From NCBI RefSeq assembly GCF_013363995.1, contig NZ_JABWGO010000014.1:159131-223130 (forward strand): a DNA stretch of 64,000 nt, given 5' to 3'. The stretch comes from Nonomuraea rhodomycinica (lineage in GTDB: Bacteria > Actinomycetota > Actinomycetes > Streptosporangiales > Streptosporangiaceae). The first letter of the stretch is position 1; every line of letters begins with the position of its first letter. A program made the position numbers and the translations under genes. Positions 56,822 through 64,000 of this stretch are shown piece after piece. The notes under the pieces are model-generated. The model was not told the DNA's origin, made no database searches, and worked only from the letters and a program-made list of their open reading frames with translations.

Positions 56822-58033
56822 TCACCGAGGATCGTGGAAGGCGACCTCGGGGTTGGCCGGGGACGGACCGTCCAGCAGCGGCTGCTTCCTGCCCTTCAGG
56901 TGCAGGTCGAAGAACGCGCCGACGTAGGCGCGGGTGAGCTCCAGGGAGCGCAGCGGCGGCAGCGCGTCGGGCCCCGACTTGCCGAGCGCGCCCTGCAGGA
57001 GGGTCAGGTCGGTGAAGCTGAGGTGGTCGGTGCGGTCCATGGTGAGCCAGCGCTTCCAGCCGCTCATCTTGCGCCAGCCGGCGTCCCAGGTGTCGTCCTT
57101 GCCGGGGACGTGGTCGGCCTTGCTGCCGATCAGCAGGAACGGCCGGTCGAGCGCGACGGCGGGGTGGAAGGTGCCGTCCAGGTTCACCCCCGCCCGTACG
57201 CGCTTGTCGACGACCATGGTGGCCGCGCCGGCGTCGCCGCCGAGGGAGTGGCCGGCCATGCCGATCCGCCGGGGAGCGATCACGCGGGCGTTCTTCCAGG
57301 CCGGGTGCCGGCCGGTCAGCTCGTCCAGGACGAAGGCGACGTCCTTGGTGCGGCTCCTGGTGATCGTCGCCTGCCCGCCCTCCGGGGGCTTGGGCTGGTC
57401 GCACAGCGGGGCGCAGGTGATGGTCCGGCCGTCGGGCAGGGTGGTGCCGGAGGACTCGTAGGCGTGGTCGACCAGGGCGACGACGTAGCCGCGGCTGGCC
57501 AGGTCCTCGGCCAGGAAGGTGAGGCTGGCGCGCGGCAGGCCGAACCCGGGAGACAGCACGACCAGGGGGTGCCGGCCGTGCTCGGGCGGTGCGCCGGTGC
57601 TCGCGTAGGTGCGGGTGCCGCTGACGACCTCGGGCGGCAGCTCGACGCCGGGAGCCTTGCGCCGCAGCAGCGAGGCGGCCTCCGCGGTGGTCATGTACGG
57701 GGCGGGGACGCCGCTGGCAGACCGGGCGGGATAGTACATCGACACCATGAGCTGGCGCGGGCCCGACTCGGGCACCCAGGGGTCCTCGCGGCCCCGGTCG
57801 ACCAGGTGCAGGATGTCGCGTCCGACCAGGTGCGGGCCGGTCGGGCGGGGAAGCTCCAGCCGGACGTCGGCGGTCCGCGCGGCGGTGGGGGCCGGTCGCG
57901 CGGACGCGGCGGCCGCGGGGGTGGGCCGGTCGGCCGCGGCGGCGGCCGGCGTGGACCAGGCCACCGCGCTCAGCGTGAGGCAGGCCGTCAGCGGTACGGC
58001 CAGCAGGCCGGCTCGGATGGACGTTGCGGTCAT
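56822..58033 (-). CDS. secreted alpha/beta hydrolase, PAF-acetylhydrolase-like
   Basis: Exported hydrolase of 403 residues. The signal peptide (1-33, LLAVPLTACLTLSAVAWSTP then AAAA) is followed by an Ala/Pro linker. The catalytic domain has HPLVVLSPGFGLPRASLTFL, the nucleophile elbow MAGHSLGGDAG (Ser) and GSKADHVPGKD (acid); a His in RTDHLSFTD completes the triad. ITCAPLCDQ contains a possible disulfide. The architecture matches platelet-activating-factor acetylhydrolase-like lipases of actinomycetes. The ATG at 58033 has GGGAGAAA upstream. It is 41 nt downstream of the ABC permease and in the same direction. Confidence 0.85.
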   Translation of the reverse strand: MTATSIRAGLLAVPLTACLTLSAVAWSTPAAAAADRPTPAAAASARPAPTAARTADVRLELPRPTGPHLVGRDILHLVDRGREDPWVPESGPRQLMVSMYYPARSASGVPAPYMTTAEAASLLRRKAPGVELPPEVVSGTRTYASTGAPPEHGRHPLVVLSPGFGLPRASLTFLAEDLASRGYVVALVDHAYESSGTTLPDGRTITCAPLCDQPKPPEGGQATITRSRTKDVAFVLDELTGRHPAWKNARVIAPRRIGMAGHSLGGDAGAATMVVDKRVRAGVNLDGTFHPAVALDRPFLLIGSKADHVPGKDDTWDAGWRKMSGWKRWLTMDRTDHLSFTDLTLLQGALGKSGPDALPPLRSLELTRAYVGAFFDLHLKGRKQPLLDGPSPANPEVAFHDPR

Positions 58034-58074
58034 GCGATTTCTCCCGTTCGAAAGGGTGATGGGAATCCGGGCGG

Positions 58075-58872
58075 TCACACGTCGCGGCGACGTACGACGA
58101 TCAAGGTCACGGCGGCGGCGGCCAGCGGCCACAGCGCGAAGGCGGCCCAGGAGCCGGCCACCGTCGGCAGGGCGGGATCCTCGCGCACCTGGGGCAGGCC
58201 CAGGCAGACGCGCCAGACGTAGAAGGGCACCAGGGCGTACAGGTCGTCGAGCCACTGGTGGACGGTGGGCCGGAAGAACGTCGGCACGATGACCAGCGCG
58301 GCGCAGACGGTGACGACGGCGGCTGCGGTGTGCCGCAGCAGCGCGCCGATCCCCATGCCGGTCAGGGCGGCCACCGGCGCCAGCAGGGCGTTGGCGGCCA
58401 GGACGCGCAGCACGCCGGGGTCGCCGAGCGAGACGGCGACGCCGCGGCCGGACAGGATGGCCTGGCTGACGCCGAACGTGCCCGCCGAGATGAGCGCGCC
58501 GGTCGCGAGCGTGACCACGGCCACGACGGTGAGCTTGGCGGCCACGACGCGGTGGCGGGCCGGTACGGCGACCAGCGTGGTGCGGATGAGGCCGGTGGCG
58601 TACTCGCCGACGATCGTCAGCGCGCCCAGGCTGCCGGCGCCGATCATGAGCAGGGAGGCGGACAGGCCGCTGAACGCCTCGTCCAGCGGGCTGAACATGG
58701 CCTTCTCCATCGCGGTGAAGCCGGGCCAGCTCTGGTAGGCGTTCAGGCTGCTCTGGGCGGCGAACGCGACGATGGCCAGCGTGCCGAGGCCGACCAGCCA
58801 GGCGGTGGAGCGCAGGGACCAGAGTTTGATCCACTCGGCGACCAGCAGGTCGCGGAAGCGGCCGGCGCTCAT
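58075..58872 (-). CDS. ABC-2 type permease
   Basis: Membrane subunit of 265 residues, about six helices: FRDLLVAEWIKLWSLRSTAW at the start is the standard beginning of actinobacterial ABC-2 permeases, and TIVGEYATGLIRTTLVAVPA the coupling region. Its start overlaps the ATPase stop (ATGA). Forms an exporter with that ATPase. Confidence 0.88.
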   Translation of the reverse strand: MSAGRFRDLLVAEWIKLWSLRSTAWLVGLGTLAIVAFAAQSSLNAYQSWPGFTAMEKAMFSPLDEAFSGLSASLLMIGAGSLGALTIVGEYATGLIRTTLVAVPARHRVVAAKLTVVAVVTLATGALISAGTFGVSQAILSGRGVAVSLGDPGVLRVLAANALLAPVAALTGMGIGALLRHTAAAVVTVCAALVIVPTFFRPTVHQWLDDLYALVPFYVWRVCLGLPQVREDPALPTVAGSWAAFALWPLAAAAVTLIVVRRRDV

Positions 58873-59888
58873 CGCGCGCCACCTGACGGGGCGCCGGCGC
58901 GGCGGCCGGTCGCGTGGTCGGTCTGGTGGCCGGTCGCGTGGCCGGTCGCGTGGCCGGGCTGGTGGCCGGCGTGTGCGTCCGTCCGGGCGCCGGCGCGGTA
59001 GTCGGCGCGGCCGGCGGTCAGCTCCATGAACGCCTGCTCCAGCGAGGCGGCCCGCGGAGCCAGCTCGGACAGCATGATCCGGCGCTGATGGGCCAGCTCG
59101 CCGATGCGGGCGGCGCTCAGCCCGGTCACCGTCAGCGCGTCGCCGCCGTCCGCGCGCACGGACCCGCCCTCCAGGGCGAGGACCGCCGCCAGCTCGGCGG
59201 CGTCGGGCGTGCGCACGACGACGGACGCCCCGGCGCCGCGGGCGGCGAACGCGGCCAGGCTCTCCTCGGCGATCAGCTCGCCGCGGCCGATGACGACCAG
59301 GCGGTCGGCGGTGTTCTCCATCTCGCTCATCAGGTGGCTGGAGACCAGCACCGTGCGCCCCTCGGCGGCCAGGCGCCGGAACAGGCCGCGCGCCCAGCGC
59401 ACGCCTTCGGGATCCAGGCCGTTGACCGGCTCGTCGAACAGCAGCACGGGCGGGTCGCCCAGCAGCGCGGCGGCGATGCCGAGCCGCTGGCGCATGCCCA
59501 GGGAGAAACCGCCGATCCGGCGGCGCGCCACCGCCTCCAGGCCCACCTCCTCCAGCACCTCGCTCACCCGGCGGCGGGGCAGCCCGTTGCCGGCCGCCAG
59601 CGCGCGCAGGTGGGCGGCGGCGGTGCGGCCGCCGTGGACGTCGGCCGCGTCCAGCAGCGCGCCGACATGACGCAGCCCGGCCCGGTGGCGGGCGAACGGG
59701 CGGCCGTCGATGGTGGCGCCGCCCGCGGTGGGGCGGTTCAGGCCGACGATCATGCGCAGGGTGGTGCTCTTGCCCGCGCCGTTCGGGCCGAGGAACCCGG
59801 TGACGTGCCCCGGCCGTACGGTGAAGGTGAGGTCGTGCACCGCCGTCACCGCGCCGTAGCGCTTGGTCAGTCCGTTGACTTCGATCAC
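58869..59888 (-). CDS. ABC exporter ATPase with His-rich C-terminal tail
   Basis: ATPase of 339 residues: Walker A GFLGPNGAGKSTTLRM, Q-loop region VGALLDAADVHGGRTAAAHL (BcrA-type), signature FSLGMRQRLGIAAALL, Walker B VLLFDEPVNGLDPEG and H-loop SSHLMSEMENT. After the usual end (AFMELTAGRADYR, about 302) comes a tail of some 37 residues built from repeats of GHATGHQTDHATG type, encoded by short tandem DNA repeats (58905-58975). This is not part of the family and could bind metal or be neutral slippage. The GTG at 59888 begins VIEVNGLTKRYG. Confidence 0.88.
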   Translation of the reverse strand: MIEVNGLTKRYGAVTAVHDLTFTVRPGHVTGFLGPNGAGKSTTLRMIVGLNRPTAGGATIDGRPFARHRAGLRHVGALLDAADVHGGRTAAAHLRALAAGNGLPRRRVSEVLEEVGLEAVARRRIGGFSLGMRQRLGIAAALLGDPPVLLFDEPVNGLDPEGVRWARGLFRRLAAEGRTVLVSSHLMSEMENTADRLVVIGRGELIAEESLAAFAARGAGASVVVRTPDAAELAAVLALEGGSVRADGGDALTVTGLSAARIGELAHQRRIMLSELAPRAASLEQAFMELTAGRADYRAGARTDAHAGHQPGHATGHATGHQTDHATGRRAGAPSGGAR

Positions 59889-60021
59889 CTGGTCAACGTT
59901 GTCGCCGCTCGGGGGCGGGCCGCATCGGGCCGTGGGCCGGTTTCCGCGGCGCGGGAGTGGCCTGCGGGCATACGCCCGCGGGCCGATGCCCGGCCGGAAG
60001 CGGGTCACTACGATCGACCGG

Positions 60022-61392
60022 GTGCGCGATGAAACGCCCAGGCCACCCCTTTGGTCCCGGTTGCCCCGTGGCGTGCGGACGCTGCTCGCCTGGTGCGGCG
60101 TGGCGGCCCTGGTGCCGCCGCTGTACGCCGCGACGCTGACCGACGGAGAGAACCTGCTCCCGGCCGGCGCGCCGCATGTGGCGTTCGCCGCGGCCATGGC
60201 CGTTCCCCTGGCGTGGGCGCGGCGGCGGCCGGGCGTGGTGCTCACGGTGCTGCTGAGCGGGGCCGTCGCGGCGATGGTCCTGGGACAGCCGGCCCAGCGG
60301 TTCTGGCCGCTGTTCCCGGCGGCCGACGTCCTGGTCTGCCTGCTCGCCGCCGGCCGGTCGCGCCGCGCGGGCCTGGCGGCGGCGGCCGGCGCGCTGCTCG
60401 TGCAGGAGACGGCCTTTCAGGTGGACCTGGCGCGCCACGGCCTGCGCGCGGGGGCGCTGGGGTTCCTCGCGCTGTCGGTCCTGCTGGGCCTCGGCGTCCT
60501 GGTCGCCTGGCTGACCGGGTTCCTGGTGCGGCAGCGGCGCGCGTACGACCTGGCCCTGCGCGCGCACGTCGAGGCCCGGACGGTCACCGAGGAGCGGCTG
60601 CGCATCGCGCGCGAGCTGCACGACATGGTCGCGCACAGCATCGGTGTCATCGCCATCCAGGCCGGGGCGGGCGCCCGCGTGATCGACGACAGCCCGGAGC
60701 GGGCCCGCGAGGCGCTGGCGGCGATCGAGGCCACCAGCAGGCAGACGTTGAAGGGGCTGCGGCACCTGCTCGGCGTGCTCCGCGCGCCCGGGCATCCCGG
60801 TCCGGCCGGACGCGGGCATCCCGGGCCGTCCGAGGGCGGGCGTCGCGGCTCGGCCGAGGGCGGGCAGCGCGGCGAGCCGGCGTCCCCGCCGGGGCTCGAC
60901 GAGCTGGACCGGCTGGCGCGCACGACCGCGGCGGCCGGTCTGCGCGTGGACGTGCGCCGGCGCGGGAAGCCCCGCCCCCTGCCCGCCGCCGTCGACCGGT
61001 CCGCCTTCCGCATCATCCAGGAGTCGGTGACGAACGTGCTGCGCCACGCGGGCACCGACCACTGCCGGGTCGTGGTCGACTACGGGGAGGACGACCTGCG
61101 CGTCGAGGTCGTCGACGACGGGCCCGCCACCGCTGGACCCGGCCCTCGACCTGCCGCTCGACCCGCCGTTCGGCCGGCCGCCGCCCCTGAGGCGGGCGGC
61201 CACGGCATCACCGGCATGCGCGAGCGGGCCGCCCTGCTGGACGGCGACCTCGAGGCGGGCCCCCGGCCCGGCGGCGGCTTCCGGGTCACCGCCCGCCTGC
61301 CGCTCGCGCCCGGCGGCCTCGGTCAGAACGCGTTCTTCAGGAACGGCAGCAGCGCCTCGGCCGTGCGCCCGGGGAACTCCGACATCGGGTAG
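60022..61392 (+). CDS. orphan NarL-type sensor histidine kinase
   Basis: Histidine kinase of 456 residues from the GTG at 60022. Membrane helices at about 20-170, HisKA_3 with His200 in ARELHDMVAHSIGVIAIQAG, HATPase_c with IIQESVTNVLRHAG, VEVVDDGPAT and GGHGITGMRERAALLDG. A Gly/Pro/Arg-rich insertion with repeated GHPGP motifs precedes the ATPase domain. The normal C-terminus is reached near RVTARLPLAP (61311), but the frame runs on for about 26 residues (GGLGQNAFFRNG...) through the 3' end of the convergent hydrolase. No response regulator follows. A TACGAT box (60009-60014) 7 nt before the GTG suggests a leaderless start. Divergent from the ABC exporter. Confidence 0.82.
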   Translation: MRDETPRPPLWSRLPRGVRTLLAWCGVAALVPPLYAATLTDGENLLPAGAPHVAFAAAMAVPLAWARRRPGVVLTVLLSGAVAAMVLGQPAQRFWPLFPAADVLVCLLAAGRSRRAGLAAAAGALLVQETAFQVDLARHGLRAGALGFLALSVLLGLGVLVAWLTGFLVRQRRAYDLALRAHVEARTVTEERLRIARELHDMVAHSIGVIAIQAGAGARVIDDSPERAREALAAIEATSRQTLKGLRHLLGVLRAPGHPGPAGRGHPGPSEGGRRGSAEGGQRGEPASPPGLDELDRLARTTAAAGLRVDVRRRGKPRPLPAAVDRSAFRIIQESVTNVLRHAGTDHCRVVVDYGEDDLRVEVVDDGPATAGPGPRPAARPAVRPAAAPEAGGHGITGMRERAALLDGDLEAGPRPGGGFRVTARLPLAPGGLGQNAFFRNGSSASAVRPGNSDIG

Positions 61393-62105
61393 TGACCCGC
61401 GTCGTCGATCACCACGGCCTGCCCCCGCAGCAGCGACGCCTGGGCCCGCGCCTCCGCCGCCGGGTCGGGGAAGTCGGGGTCCTTGGCGCCCATGAGGACC
61501 AGGGCCGGGCAGTGGACCTGGGCGACGACCCGCTCGGCGTCGAGGTCGCGGTTGAGCAGCATGGCGCTCATCGCCTCGCGCCGTACCGGGTCGCCCAGCA
61601 TGGCCACCAGCTTGACGCGGTGTTCGGCCAGGTCGGCGGGCTTGGCGGTGCGGTGCGCCATGGCGTAGTAGAGGCTCCACAGCCGGGGGGACGAGGCGAT
61701 CAGCCTGAGCAGGACGCGAAGGGCGACGTTGAGGGGGAGGGCCCGGATGAAGCCGTCGATCGGCACGATTCCGGCCACCCGCTCGGGCGCCTGCGCGGCG
61801 GCGTGGACGATCCCGCCTCCGGCGTAGGAGTTGCCGAGCAGGACGGCACCCGGCGCGTCCAGCTCCTCCAGCAGGGCCACGATGTCGCCGCCCACCGCGG
61901 CCTGGGAGTAGTCGTCCCATCCCGCCGACGACTCCCCGTGGCCGCGCAGGTCCGCCGTCACCACCCGGTAGCCGGCCTCCACCAGCGGCGGGCGCAGGAA
62001 CCGGTAGGCATCGCGGGTGTCCCCCAGGCCGGGTACGCACACCACGAGCGGCCCTTCGCCGGCGGAGTCGTAGGCCAGACGGCCGCCCGGAACCTCGACG
62101 AACAT
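61323..62105 (-). CDS. alpha/beta hydrolase
   Basis: Hydrolase of 260 residues: VVCVPGLGDTRDAYRFLRPP (oxyanion loop), VTADLRGHGESSAGW, nucleophile elbow LLGNSYAGGG (Ser), LVLMGAKDPDFPDP (acid) and IDDAGHYPMSEFPG (His). A generic ester or lactone hydrolase. The ATG at 62105 is chosen for GGAGG upstream; an ATG at 62132 would overlap the preceding gene. Third gene of a small operon (33-residue peptide, YdjM-like protein, hydrolase). Its last 70 nt overlap the kinase frame on the other strand. Confidence 0.85.
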   Translation of the reverse strand: MFVEVPGGRLAYDSAGEGPLVVCVPGLGDTRDAYRFLRPPLVEAGYRVVTADLRGHGESSAGWDDYSQAAVGGDIVALLEELDAPGAVLLGNSYAGGGIVHAAAQAPERVAGIVPIDGFIRALPLNVALRVLLRLIASSPRLWSLYYAMAHRTAKPADLAEHRVKLVAMLGDPVRREAMSAMLLNRDLDAERVVAQVHCPALVLMGAKDPDFPDPAAEARAQASLLRGQAVVIDDAGHYPMSEFPGRTAEALLPFLKNAF

Positions 62106-62118
62106 GTCAGAACCTCCG

Positions 62119-62682
62119 TCAACTGAGGACATCGACGACCAGCCCGAGCGCGAGGAGCAGCGCCATGGCGCCGCCGGAGACCATCGCCCGCCAGGTGACC
62201 GTGGCCCGCTCGCGTACCGAGCGGAAGTACAGGACCGCGCCGGCCACCAGCAGGAGGCCCTCGACGACGGCCGTGGCCCACGGGGCCCGCCACAGCCCGA
62301 GGCCGAGCAGCGGCAGGCCGCCGGCGTTGCCGGGCAGCAGCGGCAGGTCGGCGCGGTGGACGAGCAGGTCGAGCAGCCAGTGGCTGAACGTCGTCGCGCC
62401 CAGCACCCATCCGGCCCGGCGGCCCCACCGCCAGGCGCCCAGCGCGCCGTACAGCGCCGACAGCAGCAGCGCGCCCAGCAGCGAGTGGGTGTAGCCGGCG
62501 TCGATCAGCGCCTCGCCGTAGGTGCCCGGGGCGACGGCCCGGAAGGACTCGATCCCGCCCGCCAGGTACAGGACCACGAAGACCACGTCGAGGAACTGCG
62601 TGGCGAGCATGAGCGACCACAGCGGGACGCGCGGCTGGGACGCCTTGACCGCGGCGGCCAGCCCGAAGTGTCCGATGAACAT
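62119..62682 (-). CDS. YdjM-like/DUF457-type membrane protein
   Basis: Integral membrane protein of 187 residues, five or six helices. The start MFIGHFGLAAAVKASQPRVP with an early His, and TFSHWLLDLLVHRADLPLLP in mid-protein, are hallmark motifs of the YdjM family (membrane-bound putative metal-dependent hydrolases; the two histidine patches could hold a metal). Function in actinomycetes is unknown. It begins 1 nt after the stop of a 33-residue peptide and is followed after 13 nt by the hydrolase. Confidence 0.75.
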   Translation of the reverse strand: MFIGHFGLAAAVKASQPRVPLWSLMLATQFLDVVFVVLYLAGGIESFRAVAPGTYGEALIDAGYTHSLLGALLLSALYGALGAWRWGRRAGWVLGATTFSHWLLDLLVHRADLPLLPGNAGGLPLLGLGLWRAPWATAVVEGLLLVAGAVLYFRSVRERATVTWRAMVSGGAMALLLALGLVVDVLS

Positions 62683-62683
62683 C

Positions 62684-62785
62684 TCAGTGTCCCTTCCCGG
62701 AGGTCGGCCCGGCGGCGCGGGTGGCCCACTGGTCGAGCCATCCGCACAGACCCGCGAATAACAGCAGAAAGATCAGGAAATCCAT
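62684..62785 (-). CDS. 33-residue membrane peptide
   Basis: MDFLIFLLLFAGLCGWLDQW, then ATRAAGPTSGKGH: one short membrane helix with a polar tail. A strong ribosome site (GGGAGAAAAG) stands 2 nt before the ATG, and the gene lies immediately before the YdjM-like gene, so it looks real although very small. Leader peptide or small partner of the membrane protein; unknown. Confidence 0.6.
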   Translation of the reverse strand: MDFLIFLLLFAGLCGWLDQWATRAAGPTSGKGH

Positions 62786-62927
62786 GCTTTTCTCCCTAGG
62801 TCGGCGCGCCTGCGCCAGGACCGTGTCTCGCTGTACGACGGTAGGGATCGGGAGCGTCCGCCCGGTATCGGACAAATGTCTGGCGTGCCCCATGACGGCC
62901 CGTCCAGGCGGGTGACGCTACATTCTG

Positions 62928-64000
62928 ATGGTGCTGGTGGGGCGGGAACGGGAACAGGCGGAGATCGCGGCGCTGATCGGGCAGGCCGCGGCCGGCCGCA
63001 GCGGGAGCCTGATCCTGCGCGGCGAGCCCGGCATCGGCAAGTCCGCGCTGCTGGAGCACGCCGCCCGCTCGGCACCGGGCATGCGGCCGCTGCGCGGCAC
63101 CGGCATCGAGACCGAGGCGGAGCTGCCGTTCGCGGCGCTCCACCTGCTGCTGCGCCCGGCCCTCGACCGGATCGGCCGGCTTCCGGCGCCGCAGGCCAGG
63201 GCGCTGGAGGGCGCCTTCGGTCTCTCCGCCGCCCCCGAGGACCGCTTCCTCATCGGCCTGGCCGCCCTGTCGCTGCTCACCGAGCTGGCCGAGGACGGCC
63301 CGCTGCTGTGCCTCATCGACGACGCCCAGTGGATGGACCGGCCCTCGGCCGAGGCGCTGCTGTTCGCGGCCCGGCGGCTGCACTCGGAGGGGATCGCGCT
63401 GCTGTTCGCGGCCCGGGACGTCTTCCCCGCGCACGGGGTGCCGGAGCTGCGGATCGACGGCCTCGACCGGCAGGCCGCCGGTGACCTGCTGCGCGGGTGC
63501 ACGCCCGGCCTGGGCCCCGCCGCACGCGACCGGATCCTCGCCGCGAGCGGCGGGAACCCGCTCGCGCTGATCGAGCTGCCCCGGATGTCGGACGCGTTGC
63601 GGCACGCGCGGGAAGAGCTGCCGCTGCCGCGTCGCATCCAGGAGGCCTACGAGGCGCGGATCGCCGTCCTGCCGCCCGCAACCCAGACGATGCTGCTGGT
63701 CGCGGCCCTGGACGACGCCGGTGATCTCGACGTCGTCCTGCGCGCGGCCGGGATGCTGGAGCTCGACGCCGCCGCCCTGGGACCGGCCGAGCGCGCCGGA
63801 TTCGTCACCACCGCCGGCGGGCGCCTGGCCTTCGGCCACCCGCTGATGCGTACGGCGGCGGCGCGGCGGGCCGCCTACGACGAGCGGCTGGCCGCGCACC
63901 GGGCCCTGGCCGCGGCGCTCGACGACGAGCAGGACGCCGACCGCCGCGCCTGGCACCTGGCCGCCGCCGTGACCGGCCGCGACGAGCCGATCGCCGCCGC
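62928..64000 (+). CDS. LuxR-family ATPase regulator (LAL type), cut by window end
   Basis: First 357 residues of a large ATP-binding regulator, open to the window edge. MVLVGREREQAEIAALIGQA is the usual start; Walker A is GEPGIGKSALLEHA (about 33-40) and Walker B LLCLIDDAQWMDRPSAEALL. ARDVFPAHGVPELRIDGLD and LAASGGNPLALIELP follow the pattern of the MalT/LAL group, whose C-terminal LuxR HTH should lie about 1.5 kb further on. A TACATT box (62919-62924) just before the ATG suggests a leaderless message. Such regulators often sit in biosynthetic clusters. Confidence 0.85.
   Translation, partial: MVLVGREREQAEIAALIGQAAAGRSGSLILRGEPGIGKSALLEHAARSAPGMRPLRGTGIETEAELPFAALHLLLRPALDRIGRLPAPQARALEGAFGLSAAPEDRFLIGLAALSLLTELAEDGPLLCLIDDAQWMDRPSAEALLFAARRLHSEGIALLFAARDVFPAHGVPELRIDGLDRQAAGDLLRGCTPGLGPAARDRILAASGGNPLALIELPRMSDALRHAREELPLPRRIQEAYEARIAVLPPATQTMLLVAALDDAGDLDVVLRAAGMLELDAAALGPAERAGFVTTAGGRLAFGHPLMRTAAARRAAYDERLAAHRALAAALDDEQDADRRAWHLAAAVTGRDEPIAA

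Overview
The window is very GC-rich DNA (about 70% or more) from an actinomycete. The evidence is the strong third-position GC bias, GTG starts with ATGA/GTGA gene overlaps, many MarR/TetR/LuxR regulators, DesK-type kinases, an ECF41 sigma factor and a phenylacetyl-CoA epoxidase cluster. Gene content suggests the Streptosporangiales (Nonomuraea, Actinomadura or Streptosporangium type), but this is only an inference. It looks like chromosomal accessory territory: many short regulator-plus-enzyme modules, several gene wrecks, and no rRNA, tRNA, CRISPR array or intact mobile element that I could see.

Layout. 1-1197: wreckage of a sugar ABC importer (two permease remnants) joined to a DsbA-type remnant. 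1363-4509: secreted TAP-like hydrolase followed by a NarL-type two-component system. 4620-6764: an ECF sigma operon whose ABC transporter has collapsed, with an HTH-recombinase-like scrap on each side. 6880-12131: five-gene enzyme operon (SnoaL, SDR, NmrA, metallo-beta-lactamase/SnoaL fusion, dienelactone-hydrolase-like) divergent from a LysR regulator with a palindromic T-N11-A box on its start codon. 12259-15298: erythromycin-esterase-like gene, then a MarR operon (MBL hydrolase, MarR, SRPBCC) with a 20-bp palindrome inside its promoter. 15362-22529: small secreted proteins, two flavin monooxygenases each divergent from a MarR regulator with paired operators, a methyltransferase with tandem operators, and a Nudix hydrolase. 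22658-27391: membrane protein, then the branched-chain 2-oxoacid dehydrogenase operon (E1 alpha, E1 beta, E2) divergent from an Lrp regulator. 27396-29367: epoxide hydrolase and a duplicated VOC protein.

29446-39435 is a phenylacetate degradation cluster: paaG and paaZ on the minus strand; paaA, B, C, D, E, a thiolase, an enoyl-CoA hydratase and a 3-hydroxyacyl-CoA dehydrogenase on the plus strand; and a TetR (PaaR-like) regulator at the end. A dyad between paaZ and paaA is the likely operator. Together these turn phenylacetyl-CoA into acetyl-CoA and succinyl-CoA. The ligase that makes phenylacetyl-CoA (PaaK) and the thioesterase PaaI are not in the window.

39538-50600: saccharopine-dehydrogenase-like enzyme, GlxA/AraC regulator, DHA2 drug exporter with an ArsR-type regulator, an ABC exporter with its own DesK/DesR pair, a TetR, an alpha/beta hydrolase, a methyltransferase, and a head-to-head SDR/MerR pair that has lost its shared promoter and both 5' ends. 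50724-51672 is the least ordinary stretch: a good promoter, a structured leader of about 425 nt ending in a 13-bp GC hairpin, a small MerR-like gene, and the scrap of a cold-shock gene. 51679-64000: XRE regulator with a SnoaL protein, MFS transporter, ECF41 sigma factor with its oxidoreductase partner, secreted hydrolase, ABC exporter with a His-rich tail, a histidine kinase without a response regulator, a three-gene membrane/hydrolase operon, and the start of a large LuxR-family ATPase cut by the window end.
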